A stretch of DNA of 36,315 nt, from contig JADLHL010000002.1 of assembly GCA_020848815.1 (NCBI GenBank), forward strand, positions 1-36,315. Reading direction: 5' to 3'. This stretch comes from Chitinophagaceae bacterium (GTDB taxonomy: Bacteria > Bacteroidota > Bacteroidia > Chitinophagales > Chitinophagaceae). A program made the position numbers and the translations under genes. Positions 16,097 to 23,935 of the stretch are shown in pieces. Position 1 is the first letter of the stretch; each line of letters opens with the position of its first letter. The notes beneath the pieces were generated by a model that saw only the letters and a program-made list of their open reading frames with translations, had not been told where the DNA came from and searched no databases.

Positions 16097-18016
16097 TCAC
16101 TTATTAGGAATGACAGGCAACAATATGCGGCTGGCCACACCTTCTGTATGGTACAGTTGAATGGTTGCTTTCTTAAAGTCTTCGGGCTTGGCCTCGTAAA
16201 TATTGGTAAAGGTTTGCGGGTTGCGGTCAACCAGCGGAAACCAGCTGCTTTGCACCTGAATAACCAACCGATGGCCTTTTTGGAAAACATGCGCCACATC
16301 GGGCAGGTAAAACTTTACCCTGGTAATTTTATTGGGCACAAACGGCTCGGGTTCTTCAAAACTGTTGCGAAACTTGCCTCGCATAATTTCTCCCCGTACA
16401 AGCATTTGGTAGCCGTTCATATCATCCAATCCTTTGTAAACAGTATCGGCGCCTGTGATAGCTTTACTTACATTGTTGGGAAACTCATCAATGATTTTGA
16501 CAACCAAATCGATATCGGTAGCATCTGTGCTCACCATCAAATCGGCGTATACAGGCCCACCAAGCGTCAGGTTTTCTTTGAGTACCTCAGTTTTAAAAGT
16601 GAGTACGTCTTTGCGGGCACTGGCAAAGCGTTGGTCGCTGGTCATGTACTCACGGGTTCTACTTTCAATAACGGTAGAACCTTCATGGGGCACCGGATTG
16701 GCTGGATCACTTACATAGCTCGTGTATGCTTTTCTACCTTCAGGCTTCTCTGTGGGTTTCAGTGCTGTCGGGCGTTTAAACGACAGTTTGCCGCCAGGTA
16801 AAAAGAAAAGCGGTTGCTCTTTCATTTGCTTTACCGGCCATTCATTGTAATGTTTCCATTCATTGCTACCGCTAAAGAAAACAGTGGCCTCTGCAATATC
16901 AGTAGCAGGTTTGTTGTTGAGGAAGTGCTCAAAGAAAGGCAGCTCCACATTTTGCTGATACCAATACGCAGTATTGCTACCAAACTTTGCCGCACCAAGA
17001 TAGCTGCCGTTGCTACGGCCTCCCCATGCACCATGAAACCACGGCCCCATGGTTATTTTGTTGTAATGCCCGGGGTTGGCAGTTTCTATTGCCTTGTACA
17101 AATTCCAGGCACCAAAGCAGTCTTCGGCATCGTAAGTGCCGCCTACAACCAGCATGGCAGGCTGCAAATTATTGACAGCCTTTCGTGCATCTCGTGCCTG
17201 CCAAAATTCGTTGTACACCGGCTGTTTCATCAGTGTATTCCAAAAGGCTATGCTGTCGCCCAAATAGCGGTTGTTGAATGCAGGCAGCGGGCCGGTTTCG
17301 AGGTAAAATTTGTAAGCGTTTCTTTCGGTACGCTGGTAGCCTGGATTGTAGCGGGTGGTAGGCTGTGGGCGGGGTACACCAAAGCCTTTGTAAAATTCGA
17401 AACCATCCATGAGCATAAAGGCTCCGTTGTGATGGAAATCGTCGCCCATAAACCAATCGGTTACAGGTGCCTGCGGAGAAACGGCTTTTAAGGCAGGGTG
17501 ATGACTAGCTGCAGCCATGGTGCTGTAAAAGCCCGGGTAAGAAATGCCGAAAACACCCACTTTGCCATTGTTGCCCGGCAAGTATTTTACCAGCCAGTCT
17601 ATGGCATCGTAGGTATCGCTGGCTTCATCAGTTTCTTCTCCCTTTTTATTGGGGTTAAATGGTCGTACATCTTCAAACTGGCCTTCGCTCATGAAGCGGC
17701 CACGCACATCCTGAAAAACAAGAATGTATTTTTTCATGGCATACAAGCCGTGGTTGGTGTTCCAGATGGCCCGAAACTTATCTACGCCATATGGGGCGCA
17801 ACTATACGGTGTGCGGGTAAGCAAAATAGGGTGCCGCTCTGCTGAATCTTTGGGAATGTAAATAGCAGTGAACAGGCGAATGCCATCCCGCATGGGAATC
17901 ATCTTTTCCTGCTTCACATAGTTGTTGGCAATAAAGGCAGAGTCAGCCATAAAAGGCTGGGCCCAAGCGTTAGCTGCAAGGCACAGCAGCAACAGTATCA
18001 TGTAGTGTTTTCTCAT
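16097..18016 (-). CDS. CocE/NonD-family serine hydrolase (S15-type, X-Pro dipeptidyl-peptidase-like), exported
   Basis: 639 residues from ATG at 18016, which starts a clean signal peptide (MRKHYMILLLLCLAANAWAQ). Codons before it add nothing conserved. The alpha/beta-hydrolase core opens with MIPMRDGIRLFTAIYIP. It has nucleophile motif GISYPGF (GxSYxG), acid GGTYDAEDCFGAW and catalytic His in GPWFHGAWGG. The C-terminal jelly-roll domain (from about residue 420) has GGPVYADLMVSTDATDIDLVVKI and GHRLVIQVQSSWFP. This group includes X-Pro dipeptidyl-peptidases, glutaryl-7-ACA acylases and cocaine-esterase-like enzymes; the substrate cannot be told from sequence. It probably acts in the periplasm. 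It follows the terminator at 18067-18089 and stands alone. Confidence 0.9.
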   Translation of the reverse strand: MRKHYMILLLLCLAANAWAQPFMADSAFIANNYVKQEKMIPMRDGIRLFTAIYIPKDSAERHPILLTRTPYSCAPYGVDKFRAIWNTNHGLYAMKKYILVFQDVRGRFMSEGQFEDVRPFNPNKKGEETDEASDTYDAIDWLVKYLPGNNGKVGVFGISYPGFYSTMAAASHHPALKAVSPQAPVTDWFMGDDFHHNGAFMLMDGFEFYKGFGVPRPQPTTRYNPGYQRTERNAYKFYLETGPLPAFNNRYLGDSIAFWNTLMKQPVYNEFWQARDARKAVNNLQPAMLVVGGTYDAEDCFGAWNLYKAIETANPGHYNKITMGPWFHGAWGGRSNGSYLGAAKFGSNTAYWYQQNVELPFFEHFLNNKPATDIAEATVFFSGSNEWKHYNEWPVKQMKEQPLFFLPGGKLSFKRPTALKPTEKPEGRKAYTSYVSDPANPVPHEGSTVIESRTREYMTSDQRFASARKDVLTFKTEVLKENLTLGGPVYADLMVSTDATDIDLVVKIIDEFPNNVSKAITGADTVYKGLDDMNGYQMLVRGEIMRGKFRNSFEEPEPFVPNKITRVKFYLPDVAHVFQKGHRLVIQVQSSWFPLVDRNPQTFTNIYEAKPEDFKKATIQLYHTEGVASRILLPVIPNK

Positions 18017-18066
18017 ATCGTGGTTAAGATAAAGCTGGATTAAATACCTGCCGCCGGTGCATAAAA

Positions 18067-18089
18067 AAAACCGGAACAAGTCCGGTTTT
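18067..18089 (-). terminator. Terminator of the pfkA-pyk-phosphoesterase unit
   Basis: AAAACCGGA and TCCGGTTTT form a perfect 9-bp stem with a 5-base loop. On the minus strand it is followed by a run of T (the eight A at 18063-18070). It lies 10 bases past the stop of the phosphoesterase gene. Confidence 0.85.
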
Positions 18090-18099
18090 CTGACGTTCG

Positions 18100-18792
18100 T
18101 TATACAACATTCCAGTTGCCATGGTCCAGTTTTACCAGCCTTAATTCTTTGGCTTCAAACTGTTGGGCAAAAGGATGGTTGGCTTCAAAATAATCTTTTG
18201 CTTCTTGCAATTTTCCTTCCGGAATATCACGGGTTGCAATAGTTACATGTGGATTGAAGGGAGGCTTCATGCCAAAAATGATGGAAGGAAATTTTTCGGC
18301 AAACTCCTGCATACATTCTTGTTCCAACTGCAGCAAAGATTGGTTGGGTGCTACGTCTACAAACAACACACGGTCACCAAAATTACCATAGCCTGTAAGG
18401 TCGATGTTGAATGGCGCAATACCAATGTTGAATGTGGTTACAAAATCGAGCAGGTTTGGCATCAGGTCTTCTTCTGCTCTAAATGGGGGCACAATGGTAA
18501 TATGTGCAGGCGATTTGCCAGCTGCCTTACAACCATAGCGTTGAAACATATGCTCTTTGTAGTCTCTCAGTTGGTTGTTTATATCTTCCGGGCAAATGAT
18601 AGCCATGTAGAAAAGCGCAAATCCTTCGGGGAGCGGATTACGACGTGGACCATTATCATGCTGCGGGCCTCTTCTAAATCCGCCGCCACCTCCACGATTT
18701 CCATATCCACCACGGCCACCGCCGCCACCTCTGTTATTATCACGGCCATATCCACTGCCGCCGCCCCTGTTGCCTCTGTTATTGTTATACAT
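18100..18792 (-). CDS. 2H phosphoesterase (2'-5' RNA ligase / LigT-like) with N-terminal RGG-rich region
   Basis: 230 residues. Residues 1-42 are almost only Gly, Arg, Asn and Tyr with repeated RGG/RG units (RGNRGGG, RGGGGGRGGYGNRGG). Such tracts bind RNA or drive condensation in other proteins. The rest is a 2H phosphoesterase domain with both catalytic tetrads, HITI at 97-100 and HVTI at 182-185, and the closing strand LRLVKLDHGNW. Known members hydrolyse or ligate 2'-5' RNA bonds or open cyclic phosphates; which reaction applies here is unknown. It starts 5 bases after the pyk stop, so it is surely co-transcribed with pyk and probably with pfkA. The RGG head on this enzyme is unusual in my experience. 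Confidence 0.85.
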   Translation of the reverse strand: MYNNNRGNRGGGSGYGRDNNRGGGGGRGGYGNRGGGGGFRRGPQHDNGPRRNPLPEGFALFYMAIICPEDINNQLRDYKEHMFQRYGCKAAGKSPAHITIVPPFRAEEDLMPNLLDFVTTFNIGIAPFNIDLTGYGNFGDRVLFVDVAPNQSLLQLEQECMQEFAEKFPSIIFGMKPPFNPHVTIATRDIPEGKLQEAKDYFEANHPFAQQFEAKELRLVKLDHGNWNVV

Positions 18793-18797
18793 GTCCT

Positions 18798-20288
18798 TTA
18801 GCTTACTCTGGTTACTTTAATTACGTTGGTTGGCAGGTGCAGGTCTACCGGTGTACTGCCGGTATTAATCACTACATCTCCATTTTTGATATAGCCACGC
18901 TGTTTTAAGATATCTATCTGATCGTTGATGATATCATCAAGACTTTCTTCTTCAGCATAGTAAAAAGCCCGTACACCCCAGCTCAGGCTGAGTTGTGGAA
19001 CCAAGCTTTTTTCTTTTGTGAAAATAAACAGCTGCGCCTTTGGGCGATAGCTACTTAGCATAAATGCTGTGTAGCCACTTTGGGTCATTCCCAAGAGAGC
19101 ATCGGCATTTACATCCAAGGCCATTTTACAAGCGTTGTAGCAAATGGCATCACTCAAAAATGATGGTGAATGCGGCTGCGGTTTCATCATTTCTTCACGG
19201 TCGTACTGATATGCCGTTGCTTCAATTTCTTTGATAATCTTGGTCATGGTTTCTACCACCAGCACAGGATGTTCGCCGGTAGCAGTTTCGCCGCTCAGCA
19301 TTACCGCATCGGCGCCTTCTAATACAGCGTTTGCTACGTCGGTAATCTCGCTACGGTTTGGTTTTACACGGTCTATCATGCTTTCCATCATTTGTGTAGC
19401 CACAATAACGGGCTTAGCTCTGTGCATACACTTTCTGATGAGATCCTTCTGGATCATTGGTACTTTTTCAACCGGCATTTCTACACCCAAATCGCCACGG
19501 GCAATCATGATAGCATCACTTTCTAAAATGATGTCACGGATATTGGTGATGGCTTCTGGCTTTTCAATTTTGGCAATGATTTTGGTCTTGCTTTTTTTCT
19601 CGTCGAGTTTGCTGCGTAAAATCACCAGGTCTTTTACACTGCGTACAAACGACAGCGCCACCCAATCAAGTTGTTGCTCAATAATGAACTCGAGGTCAGC
19701 CAAATCTTTATCTGTAAGTGCAGGCAAAGAAATTTTGGTATCGGGCAGGTTGATGCCTTTTTTGCTGGAGAGTACACCACCAATGGTTACTTCCACTTTT
19801 ACATCGCCATTGCGTTCAATGCCTTTTACAATTACTTCAAGCTTACCATCGTCTATCATGATTTTGTTGCCGATGCTTACATCGCCAGCAAGGTTGGGGT
19901 AGCTCACATAAATCTTCTCCATTGTACCTACGCATTTTTCGTTGGTAAATGTGAGCAGGTCACCCGGTTTGATGGGCAACGCATTGTTTTCAATTTCACC
20001 TACACGCAGCTTTGGTCCTTGCAAATCGCCGAGGATGGCAATTTCGAAAGGCTGCTCACTGTTGATGCGGCGAATGTTGTCGATGATTTCTTTTTTGTCT
20101 TCGTGGCTGCCATGCGAAAAGTTGAGTCTGAAAACATTTACACCGGCCTGAGCCAGGCGCAGCATGGTTTCGTAACTGTTAGAAGCCGGGCCTACGGTGG
20201 CTACAATCTTCGTTCGCTTGGTACTATGCTCAATACCTATTTGTTTGTCTTTGCCGGTATAGGCATATTTCTCACTGTGTCTGCTCAT
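18798..20288 (-). CDS. pyk: Pyruvate kinase
   Basis: 496 residues. The enzyme makes pyruvate and ATP from phosphoenolpyruvate and ADP, the last step of glycolysis. Motifs in order: RTKIVATVGPAS (residues ~25-36), NFSHGSHED, the B-domain from about 95, IIAKIEKPEA with the catalytic Lys, MIARGDLGVEMP (Mg2+ Glu/Asp), ATQMMESMI and VMLSGETATGEHP. The C-terminal allosteric domain ends at LPTNVIKVTRVS, and there is no extra PEP-utiliser domain. The first ~24 residues are a short extension before the barrel. It lies 55 bases after pfkA on the same strand, with no terminator between, so the two kinases of lower and upper glycolysis are likely one transcript. Confidence 0.96.
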   Translation of the reverse strand: MSRHSEKYAYTGKDKQIGIEHSTKRTKIVATVGPASNSYETMLRLAQAGVNVFRLNFSHGSHEDKKEIIDNIRRINSEQPFEIAILGDLQGPKLRVGEIENNALPIKPGDLLTFTNEKCVGTMEKIYVSYPNLAGDVSIGNKIMIDDGKLEVIVKGIERNGDVKVEVTIGGVLSSKKGINLPDTKISLPALTDKDLADLEFIIEQQLDWVALSFVRSVKDLVILRSKLDEKKSKTKIIAKIEKPEAITNIRDIILESDAIMIARGDLGVEMPVEKVPMIQKDLIRKCMHRAKPVIVATQMMESMIDRVKPNRSEITDVANAVLEGADAVMLSGETATGEHPVLVVETMTKIIKEIEATAYQYDREEMMKPQPHSPSFLSDAICYNACKMALDVNADALLGMTQSGYTAFMLSSYRPKAQLFIFTKEKSLVPQLSLSWGVRAFYYAEEESLDDIINDQIDILKQRGYIKNGDVVINTGSTPVDLHLPTNVIKVTRVS

Positions 20289-20343
20289 TTGATTCGTTGG
20301 AATTTATTAGCACTGATGGTTAAAATCGACGTTGATGATTTGC

Positions 20344-21327
20344 TTAGGTGGCAAGAATTTTTGTAATTCTCAGCCACTCTTTATTGAACCGTTCTTTTGC
20401 TTTCACGGCATTGTCGAGCGGAAGATAATGCATCCTGTTGTTTACAATACCAACCATGACATTGTTGCGGCCTTCCATGAGACTTTCCACTGCGTGGTAG
20501 CCCATGCGGCTGGCTATTAAACGGTCGAGGCAGGTAGGAGAACCGCCCCGCTGAATATGCCCCAATATACATACCCGGACATCGGCATTTGGCAGGCGTT
20601 GTTTCACCAGCCTTCCTACTTCATCGCCGCCGCCTGTGTCGTCTCCTTCAGCCACCACAATCAGGTTTACGAGTTTACGCCGCTTTTCTTTTTCTGTAAG
20701 TCCGGCAATAATTTCTTCGAGGTTGGTTTTTGTTTCCGGAATGAGAATATGCTCTGCACCTGTGGCAATGCCGCTGTGCAAAGCAATGTAGCCAGCATCG
20801 CGGCCCATTACCTCTACAATAAATAAACGGTCGTGAGCATCTGCTGTATCACGAATTTTATCAATGGCCCGAACGGCGGTGTTTACAGCTGTATCAAAAC
20901 CAATGGTAAAATCAGTACCGGCCATGTCTTTATCAATTGTACCAGGGATGCCAATGCAAGGAATATCAAATTCGTTGCTGAAAATTTGTGCACCGCGGAA
21001 ACTACCATCGCCGCCTATAATCACTAGTCCGTCTATGCCATGCTTACGCAAATTGTCGTAAGCAATTTTGCGGCCTTCGGGCGTCATAAATTCTTTACAA
21101 CGGGCCGTTTTTAAAATGGTGCCGCCCCGCTGAATGATATTAGCCACACTGCGGCTATTCATGGGTTCGATATCATCTTCCAGCATGCCGGCGTAGCCAC
21201 GGTGAATGCCAAATACTTCAAGACCATAATGCAAACCGGTACGAACAACTGCCCGTATAGCGGCGTTCATTCCCGGGCTATCGCCACCGGAAGTAAGCAC
21301 CCCGATTTTTGTAACTTTTTTATTCAT
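20344..21327 (-). CDS. pfkA: ATP-dependent 6-phosphofructokinase
   Basis: 327 residues. It phosphorylates fructose 6-phosphate to the 1,6-bisphosphate. GVLTSGGDSPGMNAAIRA opens the protein. IGGDGSFRGA has Gly at the position that separates ATP-using from PPi-using enzymes (PPi enzymes have Asp), so ATP use is predicted. The catalytic loop reads GTIDKDMAGTD; E. coli has GTIDNDIKGTD, so the Asn between the two Asp is Lys here. VEVMGRDAGYIAL and LGHIQRGGSPTCLDR bind fructose 6-phosphate and are intact. The gene has its own promoter candidate (21387-21394) and a hairpin at the expected 5' end of its mRNA. It heads the unit pfkA-pyk-phosphoesterase. Confidence 0.95.
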   Translation of the reverse strand: MNKKVTKIGVLTSGGDSPGMNAAIRAVVRTGLHYGLEVFGIHRGYAGMLEDDIEPMNSRSVANIIQRGGTILKTARCKEFMTPEGRKIAYDNLRKHGIDGLVIIGGDGSFRGAQIFSNEFDIPCIGIPGTIDKDMAGTDFTIGFDTAVNTAVRAIDKIRDTADAHDRLFIVEVMGRDAGYIALHSGIATGAEHILIPETKTNLEEIIAGLTEKEKRRKLVNLIVVAEGDDTGGGDEVGRLVKQRLPNADVRVCILGHIQRGGSPTCLDRLIASRMGYHAVESLMEGRNNVMVGIVNNRMHYLPLDNAVKAKERFNKEWLRITKILAT

Positions 21328-21358
21328 AACTATTTCGATCGCTTGTGATAAATGTTTG

Positions 21359-21381
21359 CTTTGTGTAGCTTCTACACAAAG
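21359..21381 (-). promoter_or_regulatory. Hairpin at the predicted 5' end of pfkA mRNA
   Basis: CTTTGTGTAG and CTACACAAAG form a perfect 10-bp stem with a 3-base loop. On the minus strand it begins 5 bases after the -7 box, and the pfkA ATG is 31 bases beyond its end. No U-run follows, so it is not a terminator. It could protect the mRNA end, or be an operator at DNA level. Confidence 0.5.
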
Positions 21382-21386
21382 GCAGA

Positions 21387-21394
21387 CAAAAATA
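21387..21394 (-). promoter_or_regulatory. -7 promoter element of pfkA
   Basis: TATTTTTG on the minus strand fits TAnnTTTG. It lies in the 230-base gap between dapB and pfkA; the rest of that gap (to 21557) shows no gene and no convincing dapB terminator. No clear -33 box was found. Confidence 0.5.
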
Positions 21395-21557
21395 GGATTT
21401 TGCCAGCTTAACGCCGGATAACCAAGGGGGCATGTGTAATGAAACTATGCACAATAGCTGAAAACTTAATGCGATTGGCTGCTTTGTGTGTACTGAACAC
21501 CTTGCCGGTTATTTTTTGACATCGAAAATACAGCTTACAAGCGGGCAGGATAGGGGG

Positions 21558-22274
21558 CTACAAGCCCAAAACCTGTCGCATATTGTATATCCCTTTTTTG
21601 CCAGCCAAAAACTCCGCTGCCAAAACTGCGCCCAAAGCAAAGCCTTGTCGGTTGTGTGCCGTGTGTGTGATGGCAATATCATCCACCGCAGAGCGGTAAG
21701 TTATAGTGTGCGTACCGGGTGCAGGATCGATGCGCAGGCTTTCTATAGCCAACGCTTCCGGATTGCTGTCAGTATTGTTTACCCATCCCTTTTTTTCGGT
21801 ATAGGTTTCCAGTACCTGCTCTGCCAAAGAAATAGCGGTGCCACTGGGTGCGTCCAACTTGGCGGTATGATGAATTTCAGTAAGACTAACATCGTATGAT
21901 GTATGCGGATGCATGAGCTTGGCCAAGTAGCGGTTGAGTTCAAAAAAGAGATTGACGCCCAGGCTAAAATTGCTGGCATAAATCAAGCCAGCGTTACTAC
22001 TTGTGCAAGCAGCTTCCACTTCTTGCTTGCGGGCCAGCCAGCCAGTGGACCCACACACTACCGGCGTGCCAGCTTCAAAGCAAGCCATCATGTTTTGAAC
22101 CGCACTTTCCGGATTGGAAAATTCTATCGCTACATCTGCTTTTTGCAGGTTGGCACTGGTGAGGTCTGCTGCATTTTCTTTATCGATGATAAGCACTACT
22201 TCATGCTCTCTTTCTATCAAAATTTGCTCAATGGTTTTGCCCATTTTGCCATAACCGATGAGTGCTACCTTCAT
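21558..22274 (-). CDS. dapB: 4-hydroxy-tetrahydrodipicolinate reductase
   Basis: 238 residues, at the short end for DapB, as usual in Bacteroidota. It reduces the dipicolinate precursor with NAD(P)H in the lysine/diaminopimelate pathway, feeding peptidoglycan. The dinucleotide fold opens KVALIGYGKMGKTIEQI. The catalytic and substrate-binding segment is EIHHTAKLDAPSGTA, with the paired His and the Lys. SNFSLGVNLFF and RQGFALGAVLAAEFL complete the family pattern. It follows the DUF5683 gene by 13 bases and ends the string UPF0173-parA-parB-DUF5683-dapB. No signal peptidase gene follows, although lepB often does in related genomes as I recall. Confidence 0.94.
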   Translation of the reverse strand: MKVALIGYGKMGKTIEQILIEREHEVVLIIDKENAADLTSANLQKADVAIEFSNPESAVQNMMACFEAGTPVVCGSTGWLARKQEVEAACTSSNAGLIYASNFSLGVNLFFELNRYLAKLMHPHTSYDVSLTEIHHTAKLDAPSGTAISLAEQVLETYTEKKGWVNNTDSNPEALAIESLRIDPAPGTHTITYRSAVDDIAITHTAHNRQGFALGAVLAAEFLAGKKGIYNMRQVLGL

Positions 22275-22287
22275 ACGAATTGTGTTT

Positions 22288-22923
22288 TTATCTTGTAATT
22301 ATGTGGCTGATTTTCGGCGTTTGGTGTTTGGGTTTTATCACCAAATGCACACCAGCCGAACGAAGTAACGGATTGTATTGCGGCGCAATCTTCAGGCTCA
22401 AGTCATCACTTACATCAAAATCTCTCAGGTTGGCAAACACCGTGGCATCTACCACGTTGAGGCCCCATGCTGCAATAAATGCAACCACACTATAGTCTAC
22501 GTTTCTACGAAACTGGTCGCGGTAAAATTTGAGGGAGTTGGCTGATAATGCCTTGAAATTTTCGGGAATCAACTGGTCATTGGTTGGGTCGTTATCAGTT
22601 TTCAGGATGTACGCTTCCCGCAATGATTTGTACTGATTTCTGTTGTCGAAAAAAAGATAAGCAGGTATACCAATTGCGGCATACACAAAAGGTAGTTTCC
22701 AAGCCTGGCGGTTTGAAATTTGACCCCAACCAGGAAGAATGGCCGCACGGCGGGTAACGCTTCTGATTCGTTTTTTGCGTAGTGAATCGGCCAGTTTTGC
22801 AGAATCAATAACCGGAGGCGCAATGACAGCAGGTGCAGGTTGCAGGCTATCCGCCGATACTTTTACCGGTAGTTTTTTTTGCTGAGCTCTTGTGCCAAAT
22901 GCACAAAAAAGCAACAGGAGCAT
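22288..22923 (-). CDS. DUF5683 membrane protein
   Basis: 211 residues from ATG at 22923, which begins a signal peptide (MLLLLFCAFGTRAQ). The frame continues upstream into parB, but the ATG 13 bases after the parB stop is the sensible start. After a Pro/Ala-rich linker comes the DUF5683 core: RRAAILPGWGQISNRQAWK, then one or two hydrophobic segments (FVYAAIGIPAYLFF and VAFIAAWGLNVVDATVFA), and a terminal LSLKIAPQYNP strand. The function is unknown. Its place between parB and dapB is a recurrent Bacteroidota arrangement as I remember it, which hints at a link to envelope growth or chromosome positioning, though no more than a hint. Confidence 0.83.
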   Translation of the reverse strand: MLLLLFCAFGTRAQQKKLPVKVSADSLQPAPAVIAPPVIDSAKLADSLRKKRIRSVTRRAAILPGWGQISNRQAWKLPFVYAAIGIPAYLFFDNRNQYKSLREAYILKTDNDPTNDQLIPENFKALSANSLKFYRDQFRRNVDYSVVAFIAAWGLNVVDATVFANLRDFDVSDDLSLKIAPQYNPLLRSAGVHLVIKPKHQTPKISHIITR

Positions 22924-22936
22924 CACTCCAAAGTGT

Positions 22937-23860
22937 TTATTGAACCTTAACGCCAACAAGGTCGAGGATTTTATTGAGCTCTTGCAGCGAATAATATTCA
23001 ATGGTAATGGCTCCAACACCAGACTTAGCATGCTTCATCATCACTTTGGTTCCGAAATGAGAGGCTAAGTTATCTTCCAATCTTTTGTATGCCGGAGGCA
23101 GATTGTTTTTTGCAGCAGCTTTAACAGCGGGCTTGGCGTTTTTGTAAATATTGCGTACCAGTTCTTCTGTTTGTCTTACAGACAAGCCCTTGGCCGCTAC
23201 TTCCTTAAAAATGAACAACTGCTTGTCTACTTCATCCACATTTACCAAGGCTCTTGCATGACCCATACTGATGACGCTGGTACGCACCGCCACTTGCAAA
23301 TCGGGGGGGAGCTTCAACAGGCGAACATAGTTGGCCACGGTGCTCCGTTCTTTTCCCATGCGTTCGGCCACTTCTTCTTGCGTATAGTGCAGTTCATCCA
23401 TCAGCCGCTTGTAACTCAGCGCAATTTCAATGGCGTTCAGGTCTTCACGCTGCAGGTTTTCCAACAGCGATAGTTCGAGCAGTTGCTTGTCGTTGCCTTC
23501 ACGAACGTACACAGGCACATCGGTAAGGCCCGCAATTTTTGAAGCCCGAAAACGACGTTCACCGGCAATGAGGCGGTATTTATTGCCCACACCTGCAATT
23601 TTGGCTACGGTGAGGGGCTGAATGATATCGTGAATTTTGATACTGGCCGCCAACTCCTGCAGGGCCTGCTCATCAAAATCGCGGCGGGGCTGCTTGGGGT
23701 TTACTTCAATGTCTGCCAGAGGTATACGAGTAATGCCGGTGGACTTTTGCACCACTTCTTCCTTCAGATGGCCGTCTTTTGTTTTCAGGTCGGAATCGAT
23801 ATTGCTCAGCAGGCTGCGCAGGCCTTTGCCAATCATGGCTTTCTGATCTGTTTTACTCAT
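22937..23860 (-). CDS. parB: Chromosome-partitioning protein ParB
   Basis: 307 residues from ATG at 23860 (MSKTDQKAMIGKGLRSLLS, the usual ParB head). ParB binds parS, loads and slides as a CTP-dependent clamp and works with ParA in origin segregation. Motifs: IEVNPKQPRRDFDEQALQELAASI, the CTP-binding IAGERRFRASKIAG, LLENLQREDLNAIEIA, and a helix-turn-helix at YTQEEVAERMGKERSTVANYVRLLKLP. The C-terminal dimer domain ends LNKILDLVGVKV. It is 75 bases after parA and has its own promoter candidate. I saw no match to the canonical parS 16-mer in the window. Confidence 0.95.
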   Translation of the reverse strand: MSKTDQKAMIGKGLRSLLSNIDSDLKTKDGHLKEEVVQKSTGITRIPLADIEVNPKQPRRDFDEQALQELAASIKIHDIIQPLTVAKIAGVGNKYRLIAGERRFRASKIAGLTDVPVYVREGNDKQLLELSLLENLQREDLNAIEIALSYKRLMDELHYTQEEVAERMGKERSTVANYVRLLKLPPDLQVAVRTSVISMGHARALVNVDEVDKQLFIFKEVAAKGLSVRQTEELVRNIYKNAKPAVKAAAKNNLPPAYKRLEDNLASHFGTKVMMKHAKSGVGAITIEYYSLQELNKILDLVGVKVQ

Positions 23861-23882
23861 GTTGTATACTCTTGGGGGACGG

Positions 23883-23890
23883 CAAAAGTA
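23883..23890 (-). promoter_or_regulatory. -7 promoter element of parB inside the parA-parB gap
   Basis: TACTTTTG on the minus strand fits TAnnTTTG and is followed by GCCGTCCCCC. The parB ATG is 22 bases beyond it. An inverted repeat (CACAAA-GGG-TTTGTG, 23895-23909) lies just upstream, where the -33/-7 spacer would be. Confidence 0.55.
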
Positions 23891-23935
23891 CGGCCACAAA
23901 GGGTTTGTGCCGCTATAAAATATCCGGGCAAAAGA

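Noticed and set aside
19231..19902. Long Ser/Thr/Met-rich frame opposite pyk
   Set aside because: Composition mirrors the pyk codons in reverse; no start context or motif, and pyk is unambiguous.
21395..21557. Possible small RNA or riboswitch in the dapB-pfkA gap
   Set aside because: A long-range pairing (ATAACCAAGG near 21420 with CCTT-GCC-GGTTAT near 21500) is interrupted by a bulge and nothing matches a known riboswitch core, so no feature is claimed.
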